Positions 61,701-64,000 of a DNA stretch of 64,000 nt are shown in pieces. Source of the stretch: an uncultured Planctomycetaceae bacterium (GTDB lineage: Bacteria > Planctomycetota > Planctomycetia > Pirellulales > Pirellulaceae). Position 1 is the first letter of the stretch, and each line of letters begins with the position of its first letter. The position numbers and the translations under genes are program-made. The stretch covers positions 44,671 to 108,670 of the forward strand of contig CAIYOB010001247.1 of NCBI GenBank assembly GCA_903927685.1, in the 5' to 3' direction. The notes beneath the pieces were generated by a model. That model was not told the origin of the DNA and did no database searches. It saw nothing but the letters and a program-made list of their open reading frames with translations.

Positions 61701-64000
61701 ACACCGTCAGCATCATCTACGGCGGGAACGACTTGGTCGATCGCAGCGACAAGACACCCGCTCGTGTCGACTTGTCCGGCACACCCACGGGCAAGTCGCT
61801 GTTCGTGCTGCAGTTTGACGGCGACTCGGCCGCGGATCTGGCGTGGCTGGCCGACAGCTATACGCCCAACGGCAGTGCGACGCCGATCGGCGAGATCTAC
61901 GCCGGTGCCAGCCTGCCCAGGACAGGGACCAAGACCGCGGCGCAGCTGACGCGGATCACCTCGTTGCGGCAAGACGCCACGGATCGCAATGATCTGATCA
62001 ATCGTGTGATCTCTCCGCGGGCAGCTTCGGGGGTAAACTATCTGATCGGCAACAGCCGCCTTTCCGCCACGGTGCCGGGCGACGTGAACGGGGACGGCCG
62101 GGAAGACCTGGTCATCGTGGACAGCAGCCTGGTGGACGTGAGTTTTTCGGCGGCGAATCTCCAGGCGGTCCATTTGGCGGACGTGGGCCGAGGTTATGTG
62201 CTGCTGGGCCATGACATCACGGCCAGCAAGGCGACCCGCGCCTTGCACCAGGCGGACACGATCCTGGGGACGAATGACGAGTTGTTCGAGGCCGAGACGT
62301 TTGGTTTCGGCCACCCGTTTGATCTAGGCGGCGTTTTCCCGCTGGGCGACGTCAACCGGGACGGATATGCCGATTTCGCCCTCAGCCGCAGTCAAGCCGC
62401 GACGGACGCTGCGGCGGTCTTGGTGTACTACGGCAATCGGACGGCGAGCTTCACCCTGGACAATCCCAGCCTGGTCATCCGCCGGGCCATTTCTCCGGTG
62501 GACGATTCCCTGTTCGTGGACGACGTGGCGCAGGTCACGGCCGGCGACTTCAACGGCGACGGGCGCATCGACCTGGTGGTGGGCGAACCGACGCGCGCCC
62601 TCCGGGACCAGGGGGCCGTCCAAACGCCCGTGCAAGTCGATCAGGCCGGAAGGATTGCGGTCTACCTGTCGGCGGCCGATCGAGGTGGAACGCTCTCCAC
62701 GCCCGATCGGGTGATTATGGGACTGCAGGAGTTCGATCGTTTCGGGACGCTCGCGACCGCACCGATCGGCGATTTGAATGGAGACGGATTTGGTGATCTC
62801 GTGGTGGGCGCTGCCACGACCGATTCGGTCTGGGCCAGTGCCCTGGAAGATGTCGGCAGCATCTACTTCCTGGCCGGTTCCGTCACCCAGGCGATTCCCA
62901 CCAATCCCGACGTTCTCGCCAACCGGACCGTGACCGGGAGCGGTGACTACTTGGTGGATCCCGGGACCGGCACGCCACCCAACGTGCAGGGCACATTGAC
63001 ATCGAGCAAGCCGGAATTGTGGTTTCAGTTCACCACCCTGGCGGATGGCGCGGCCGGCAGTGCGATCCGACTGAGTCCCGCGGCAGCCCGCTTCGTTTCG
63101 TATCCGCTGCCCGTCATTGACTCGGCGACGCTGGTCAAGAACGGCGCGTCCTATACAGTCGACCGCAGCCAGCTGCTGATCGAAGGCAATCGCGACAAGG
63201 TCGTGCTGTTGACCTTCGATCTGTCGGCGTTTCCCGATGCCTCGGATGCGCCGAGTTTGGTCGAGAACGTCGTCCTTCCGCTCACGTTCCGCGCCGGTGG
63301 TCAGAGCGTGGCCGGAGCGACGCTCAGCGTATCCTTGCTGGCGGCCGAGGACCGGCAGATCATTGGCTCCGACGCCACGGCGGCCGCGTCCGTCGTGGGA
63401 ACGACGGCACTCACGTCTCAGCCGCCGGCCAGCCTGCAAATTACCGGCTTGGCTCCGGCCATCCGCTCCGCGATGGACGCGGGCCGCCGCCGCTTGACCT
63501 TACGACTGGAAACCGCGCAGACCAACGTGCGCCTGCCACTGGGCGACGGAACCGCGCCGGTCATCGCCTTCGATAATCCCAGCTTCGAGCCGGCCAGCCT
63601 CTCTTCATGGGAGTCGATCGGCAGCACGCAGTTCGTCACGTCCACCTTCGGAACTGGCCCCGTCGACGGCACGAACCAGTTGCTGCTGCGTTCCAGTGGG
63701 CAGACCAACATCCAGAACAACCCGGCGGTAGAGTCAAACGACACGATTCGTTCGGCCGTGGAGACAGGGCGAAGTTCGTCGAGTCCGGGGACGTATTCCT
63801 CGGCGGGTTCCGCGGGCCTCAAGGACGTGGACATGTTTCGTTTCCAACTGAACGCCGGAGACTTTGCCAAGGTGGGGACGACCTATTCGGGGTCACAGGG
63901 CACGTACTTGCGTCTGTTCAACGCGGCGGGGCAGGAGTTGGTGGCGGGCGACGGGACTGCGTCGCTGTTTTTCCGGGCGGAGGTCGCGGGCGAGTACTTC
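43715..64000 (+). CDS. Giant LEPR-XLL protein with lipase-like, RTX, FG-GAP and PPC modules; 3' end outside window
   Basis: The frame from the ATG at 43715 (GGAGG upstream) stays open to the last base, at least 6762 codons; I checked it in several places. LEPR-XLL motif ALETLEPRMLL lies at 24-34. Residues about 55-320 look like an alpha/beta hydrolase: VVAHGF, AHSFGT with Ser178, FLDPHDFDE (Asp) and DHSYVWSGYY with His309. About 790-830 resembles a peptidoglycan-binding-1 motif (LQQRLTYLGFLDDEGQPLVV). About 1445-1530 resembles a flagellin-hook IN motif. RTX GGxGxD repeats run at about 2791-3793, with more blocks up to about 4780. FG-GAP repeats with DxNxDGxxD loops occupy about 5049-6390, and a PPC-like segment is at the edge. 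It is a probable extracellular, calcium-binding surface protein. Hydrolase activity is inferred. Confidence 0.85.
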   Translation, partial: MDRAAFSPRNRKYGRRNRNRRRLALETLEPRMLLTADWTVDAVRDNLREYLEQPTVSGLTVVAHGFQLGNDDGDSLLPLARAIRNRADQGNGPTTGAWLLDYDVSAEGGTEGFDLQQSIVTGSPGEVVLLYDWAPESQENSAGWGEAAGDALFSLVTHLGFVQPDQQASVPLHFIAHSFGTAVVSEAVERLARFQISVDQVTFLDPHDFDEQPDVPIDESQRLYSLGWPQLAAPSDPNYGLNYGATVWTNVAFCDVYYQTRSANGETGLFDFTVPDGRPLPGAYNVLLADGDTLPNPEAYELGDFAGDHSYVWSGYYLATVNGGLTEDVNQNGVLDPGEDLDGEGQITLAPSPAQPVSWDSTGYAYSRVAAGQGLRPDGNFFDPDQDHKYSPPGWFADADKAILNPAVLTQVGLPGPDFVPQLDRSRWAPQWDPHEIVNGDFQDPGDGHSPAPLFGAPFDTWLGKLVATNLVPGWSDHGGGGGAHVRVDSSSPQNFVLELGPDGPSRTHNTLYVPEEAGGLRFDWRRLTSDPDDRLVVRLGDEVVFSAAVGTGNAAALTGQTIPLGSEYRGRATTLTVELQTTDPSGVAARIWIDNIEFVRGGLAGDILPVDLAQEPGTGPAFVLDVDGVRVIGSDGVAYPLQVTPHSARGDWELVYRRQEGASQYDYLLGYVLFSDRVEEDQPAFSQTGRFYFAPGGDYGRLVTEPATEKYPRTFASRPNPLDEDPLAPGFQGLVEFSYTAGSTSAAVGLNVLPGYSQDGSAAVRMFTKPQQDALTDKASRDESGTIVLQQRLTYLGFLDDEGQPLVVDGIVGLHTESVLRLFHAAVQCNGLLKPADEAARELDERTAWWLNAPNAPRWAEFLDASSPANHQFATSWLLDTVATFLSSQTAVTAARIRRLSPLDVANLAPSVALPDELLSGMGVDIDITGLNAAAVESSFRSAAAASGVGIRNVTVAGNQLRIRILPPPLQRLTPAEQQSLVQGLRELTVQFAPVAEHGLLGRPLPLVGTTVDGSGDQITIGGSLELQEHLSSDLFGAAADYLEAIQRPTLDGLRTFLAGRPGVSSVALVGGGCDLQFDLQLDYQTDAGLKRNLELGRHAREQGLVLLANPEPQLEFQAAAHLALAFGLDRDSHVTSAQSFFLDVQEITATAGASSAPGTRFAMNQGLVNLAVPSDQSATFSFNTVVTADRPTAPDTFTGASVGRISWADLQSKPLADLIDFDAQGIVGTGTIPVAVQGLIAIPNAHVGLVSTDIFAKDPDPQLIYDPGCLQSVVNSNSTYLEQFMALVGDGLDAMSKKSLRAFGIELTGATLANELKLRERLNSWLTKKQTQASDAATGELDKFLTDLGAKNIAFDVNACQLTFDVHFSETSGPVKVPPSLPTGLGGLAGIKGTADVTVETTVTGDFRLGLDFNPFGGNFTLLPTTPLEDLNGGRGVQMKAGDDLRITLSDGSTRALDLDGKTNVGDVLTALNGLWPDRLEARINLAYDRIDLIDWSHGTAGAFQVAAVNGSQAGWAGVGLGLLGTVAKPRSDNSYLLEGAPLHGDTLEQHAFLVEDATHTPTLTIDVQVDAKNINATANYGLVAVTITGGSGTHAETHQLTLNDPQLAPNTNGKITFGEISKAVQAGGGTLVSIDGVPVGGEGEAAPSLVNVTTTACATNLRLPVTAQAGGQSLVGNNAAIVVVWSDCSDPQSLSVTLEGDAGKLQSLQSVSAGDILAALQGAVNYLSSLEQFSFLNTPLPVLNQSLNDLLNSSGKLAQALAEWQKSPGSALETLEESLETAVEQALRMSVTVGADASTVSLAFDDSRPGKPALKIQLGLQNGLQRSLPLNLDLSRLGLASLSNLVTAGGSAQLNVTAQAGLNLDLGLDLSQPALPRAFLYNTTQAAFTLKVNGSDLQFGAAVGPLKVLIGNGTNNGWVVLDADGTLDRPAVPTDRAAFTVGLTGANADGRVFLDQWSSANFLPGPVNGSLHVQLPVYRANKTDFLDPQQHDIDWNFPLSALADPPAPVAPDFSHALDQLSDLASTLDVMAEGWDGFFRLLDTAVDQQVFSANIPLIGHQLQDSARFLLELRQRVTDNLGQDFGTPKDLAFAQQRLFEALGPGGLNWLQKSSRSGLPDRRDIHVFVGGVEIDPVLSPVTGRPQEVVFRFRLHQASQLVQVPVGLDFALPGLGLDLTGGVNLRAGFDFDVGFGVSQSYGVFLDTRASDELQFTIDATLPNAQLSGRLGLLDVTVRDDGSHLAGSFAVDLKDPNRDGRLTLAELAGSSRLSQIIDAGFTGDAHVSLDLTAGFGSNAAFPTITSDVLIDWDFDRAATTAGADSFGNAPEVRFENVRLDVGQAISRVAGPILKEIGHVLEPVQPVLDFLTQPLPVISDLAQTDIAMVDLAGLFGEGAETAAMLVRAAKQIADLAEAAETFGSVVIDVGDFSIDDVRKLSSLSLAQPSRFGSLADVDDLLERNLLPGSSADFVRSSQGVPSGDPGGKGLDFPLLRNPATAIKLLLGQPADLFTYDMPRLSLDFNYSQGFPTPVPFIWVYLNGNLGAMADFDFGFDSSGLQRYAQTGKIEDLFRGFYLDDHAADGDAPEADLHGAITVTVEPPRIPDIPLPVPGADLDVNVGAGGGLFATVNFNLNNPDNDPEGKVYFDELSRNLRRGAKCGFDIDGELAAKLFVFAEIEASYTVKLLTKEVTKSVTIVDEHKDLVDFTLFTLQHSCPPLPDDPPPAPEPASAPEPAVLSNGVLTLMTTEQADDFLVTYDAGTGEIVVTQQLPGGPRQGRYRGVDRIEANGRAGEDQLLIDPSVSVPAILAGGLDNDELQGGSGADRIYGDGGADTIRGGAGNDQLLGGDANDVLDGSEGDDDLRGEQGNDELHGGPGRDTLYGGGGSDFLYGGGGDDTIIAGLTATGVEPDEQHVIAGGGGSDLIYGDAGRDEIYGDDASGPATGAAGDDMIHAFDGDNVVSGGGGNDRIFLGAGADSAWGGPGDDELTGGLGSDALYGEAGNDILYAGLSSAGGDPSSTHTLEGGAGNDIIYGDAQRDVIYGDDGPGHATGTAGSDRIFAGEGNNFADAGDGDDTVVTLAGNDEVYGRGGNDRIDVGAGRDWVWAGAGDDSILAGAGNDQVVGEAGDDTIDLGAGDDLGIGGADNDVLLGGLGSDRLYGDADPGTALVGAAGNDFLQAGLISTASATTGEAGAQHTLDAGDGDNIVYGDFGNDTITTGGGEDEVYAFGGNDRIDVGDRDDVVYAGAGSDRVAGGWGRDVIYGGVSAAGGGSANDVNMIFGDVVTDDPGQPPGTPPASSTHADVIYGDLGTDMIDSYAGDDVVYGLEGSDTINAGWGRDTVYAGVNQAGGGRASDVNVVNADPPDVTSVPAGTRPEDHADRVYGDAGCDVVDAGFGNDVVVAHAGDDRILTGSEDDTIDAGSGINYVDAGSGNDRVTALEGPDEIYAGAGDDVLLAGAGDDVLLAGDGNDVVDAGAGDDFVSGGRGDDDLRGGSGRDVLWGGLEVITASDFHRDVAEDFAYPTNFPGAVWLDTRGMSRIVPVVLVGLSVDGQMDDGRDRLRGGDDPDWLFGGGTLDDLDGGAGSDYLDGGLGNDLLRGGAGDDVLRGGGHDDVLHGDGGVDQLFGDAGSDSLFADAGSDINGQHVLQFQRMFGGDGIDYLYAYGQSTSPAGAASERALVGDELHGGAGGDWLYGNVRCETFYGDGGNDTIQGDGLIGPYYADNSQKSLIGGADTIYGGGGEDKLYGGGGNDTLWGGADSDWLEGQNGVDAMYGGAGIDQFRLDANPLYDAIPAGQFEIFAGHTGNERPGDAPDDNATDILLIEGTDNADVIRVGQQTYALADPRIGSRMVVDYNSRLFAAEWRDFSNRADANGLPLVEQFRVSGLGGADDIRFVSQATGNLLPLDVSDLVDRGDDWVGAIDGGPGNDTLRGTEARDRIDGGSGSDTIFALGGDDQLWGDGGPGQGAAGDYDRIYAGQGHDDVVGGQGRNLLSAWTQDPQPVGDVQFGVFVDLNGGLHDDDGDLDDDGRLDADQASPVGPWRAPYVIEDTGLNRMLGGPDADQLYGGTGLDFLYGNGAPANAPDLIYDRQGTLFESRDGGVAGDEWKKYAQSTDKVWYYGGSNRDDVITVDYVTEPGLLQGHHLITRLTNNHGYYTFDAQVRLDFAATDPDGNPLWTPDVSRLLPPEDDFLAIIIDALEGNDQITVGPTVTKSIWTDAGPGDDRVEYVSGQPILTDQTDTRTGNEVGNGDRTQAFDIGRRLEPDTGRLGGQYSVIGLTIDSPGDQDWYQFQLATSPVPGDALQITSISPDDRLTFELYDSNSPNATALTNPASTPAGTFDLNGLTPTDAEGRVKTYYLHVSTDQVPTVYELSLTVGGGGANNVSQAAASTIPSIWRYSSVQGRPLRNKADESWFKFKLSEPGRSGDRVGLNVYDAPHAVTLSLFQASGTALQTATTQALSDPASVSLAGLAAGDYWLRVAGQGPTTYELTPLIAHASDTDPSVLVYGQEALNLDSQIHAFLGAPTLDPNGSGNRPRKDILLGGPGNDVLQGGTGEDWVIGGPGNDVLAGGFDRQAGDLLWGGSGDDIYQILPDRLPATKAAQRRVGAAGQETYVPTFSDRFDGGDGHDQILYLGGDLDRNGLPVPDHVAIRWNTLLHRYEVTSRVWDLGRQQFVLDNTDPAAYRQDYAFYTAFNAEQTVFDTGAGDDEVHADPEYLIRGSEWGIDPEDRPQRANPNLVIRGGDGNDRLFGGAGDDVLDGGSGDDFLQGGPGRDDVSGGPGNDVVAGQATVEPDRSEWVTRGGVTARNDTPPFAAAISLPSTQLFNLHPGDHEDWYLIDAQTARSQFALASDALLTDAMFSIQELTSAGLPRQPSRLVASLFAAMLADPDDPLSIQPVERFAGVPPQYLLHVQRSEGLPGAADLDPRTYTIQVDPAYVDVVHVPADRAARTVTPADSGYRPAVIPLGDIGNADAVDVASPDFVSAIRDYRGTPQDQLEFQSALRPADFLEPSFVRIQFGSAAGSPLAPNATVELALPAPVLATSIFGSQSVFGAPGDFNGDGVKDIVVAVSLVNDADQHGFSKAAVYVLFGRRTGGWGTSPIDVTTQADVAITGLRGRLHATSAGDRNGDGKDDLIIDVQKAAGGTGETLIFNGRAQWTGTLTPDTRLVVDPANVGLSFSQVSTRPRLLTATPGVNYLGSAVAVTDTLILAGHPGEGTVLAFARNPDGSAVFDEAPQQVFRSPLPGAAEWFGYSLAVSNNRLLVGAPNATSLNGSGQTLRGAAYLFDLTTGALLQTLSSPVTNSTTISFSGLPRLGDVEPHFGFSVAFAGDNLLVGDPGATTGQGVAYLFNGQTGAIVQTYRHPGTGSVVASGGFGYAVASVGDNVAIAARDLTGSLGTTFAVYQMLGKGFSGATTSTALKTFAPPASDSNLGFGQTLVATGNNLVIGSPLSDVNGANSGAVYVYNAAVTTVGEVTRAPRLTLPGAAANAMFGTSVSVSGDVLAAAGLTVPSVRLYRLSSGAAIGSGSVVTGPGSLSPGYPNLDLRSDAEYAGQTAFDSLQSLSGLTFGTRVVLAGATLVVAAPEADVFQSSLTQDDVDRYRLINSRYDIGNANPNAGAVLVFPATTSPQLSSVAIGLFDADAVVDYAVKRDTTTGNRLEVYSGSSTAPTWTLDFSTAEAGFDLAGSELLPVGDLDGNGRADFLVSNARGALLILGGQIPAGAVADGVITLGEMLGQAASGTASAMKLSAARYVRLGDIDRDGFDDLGAAVFLSAPTLDSLSSPSETYVTHQVGQVYRGAARATLSFARPALVFEPARPLFLDSSSYELLQPHSFASTGAPQVGASAALALADGLQGSVYVFDPGPLTPTVSVPGTAQPLASSLYTYELATPAVSSANPSQSATWDDLATAPVLTGAVSGEQLSQSSPIGDVNGDGLGDLLVRGTKAAYLLFGPVDLAGRVNVAARADLVFSQDTYGTPATRMGDLDGDRINDLVFYQGNTVSIIYGGNDLVDRSDKTPARVDLSGTPTGKSLFVLQFDGDSAADLAWLADSYTPNGSATPIGEIYAGASLPRTGTKTAAQLTRITSLRQDATDRNDLINRVISPRAASGVNYLIGNSRLSATVPGDVNGDGREDLVIVDSSLVDVSFSAANLQAVHLADVGRGYVLLGHDITASKATRALHQADTILGTNDELFEAETFGFGHPFDLGGVFPLGDVNRDGYADFALSRSQAATDAAAVLVYYGNRTASFTLDNPSLVIRRAISPVDDSLFVDDVAQVTAGDFNGDGRIDLVVGEPTRALRDQGAVQTPVQVDQAGRIAVYLSAADRGGTLSTPDRVIMGLQEFDRFGTLATAPIGDLNGDGFGDLVVGAATTDSVWASALEDVGSIYFLAGSVTQAIPTNPDVLANRTVTGSGDYLVDPGTGTPPNVQGTLTSSKPELWFQFTTLADGAAGSAIRLSPAAARFVSYPLPVIDSATLVKNGASYTVDRSQLLIEGNRDKVVLLTFDLSAFPDASDAPSLVENVVLPLTFRAGGQSVAGATLSVSLLAAEDRQIIGSDATAAASVVGTTALTSQPPASLQITGLAPAIRSAMDAGRRRLTLRLETAQTNVRLPLGDGTAPVIAFDNPSFEPASLSSWESIGSTQFVTSTFGTGPVDGTNQLLLRSSGQTNIQNNPAVESNDTIRSAVETGRSSSSPGTYSSAGSAGLKDVDMFRFQLNAGDFAKVGTTYSGSQGTYLRLFNAAGQELVAGDGTASLFFRAEVAGEYF
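54059..54112 (+). repeat. Recent 27-bp tandem duplication within the RTX region
   Basis: Two adjacent 27-nt units (54059-54085 and 54086-54112) are identical except one base (GCC versus GAC). They encode DDVLLAGAG and DDVLLAGDG, one RTX nonapeptide each, so the block has grown by one exact repeat unit. Confidence 0.8.

Noticed and set aside
1..64000. tRNA, rRNA, riboswitch or phage genes
   Set aside because: None were recognised by eye; a covariance-model scan was not possible.

Overview
The window looks like a planctomycete chromosome, probably Pirellulales-type. It is GC-rich, it carries giant secreted proteins with the LEPR-XLL N-terminal motif that is characteristic of Planctomycetes, and many genes have weak Shine-Dalgarno sequences. 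I read it by eye only; family names come from recognised motifs, not searches.

Layout. (1) 1-10405: the 3' part of a giant secreted protein built of PPC-like, PA14-like, NHL and propeller repeats with a zinc-protease motif near each end. (2) 10406-11062: gene debris (a GxxExxY fragment bracketed by inverted 9-bp repeat arrays, and a fragment like the C-terminus of Rpn nucleases). (3) 11063-19719, minus strand: a beta-propeller protein and a 2485-aa LEPR-XLL parallel-beta-helix protein with a dockerin. (4) 19952-21017, minus strand: a two-domain AhpD/CMD-family protein whose resolving cysteine codon is TGA, followed by a well-placed hairpin, so a likely selenoprotein. The next ORF begins ATG TGA. 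(5) 21018-23287: a decayed IS66 transposase and non-coding flanks. (6) 23288-33340: an alginate-export-type porin, then a divergent Rrf2-regulated operon for a quinol-linked electron-transfer complex (tetraheme cytochrome, four-cluster ferredoxin, NrfD, HAO-type octaheme cytochrome, DHOD-like protein), a GNAT and a membrane protein. (7) 33521-38250, minus strand: a six-gene run with a cysteine-rich nitrous-oxide-stimulated-promoter family protein, a radical SAM/SPASM protein, MoeA, a one-heme DUF3365-type cytochrome, MobB and a MOSC protein. (8) 38446-40936: an FNR/HcpR-type site, hybrid cluster protein and the Ric (YtfE/ScdA) iron-sulfur repair protein. (9) 40998-43384, minus strand: a PAS histidine kinase and NarL-type regulator. 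(10) 43715-64000: one uninterrupted ORF of at least 6762 codons that runs off the window, encoding a LEPR-XLL protein with a lipase-like N-terminal module, a peptidoglycan-binding-like segment, RTX repeats, FG-GAP repeats and PPC modules.

The 25-43 kb part reads as one theme: respiration or detoxification of nitrogen oxides. Quinol electrons would pass NrfD, the ferredoxin and the tetraheme cytochrome to the octaheme HAO-like enzyme. Hcp and Ric handle nitrosative damage, MoeA/MobB/MOSC serve bis-MGD enzymes encoded elsewhere, and control is by an iron-sulfur Rrf2 protein, an FNR-family site and a two-component pair. The most unusual item is the TGA-containing AhpD/CMD gene and its ATG-TGA neighbour.
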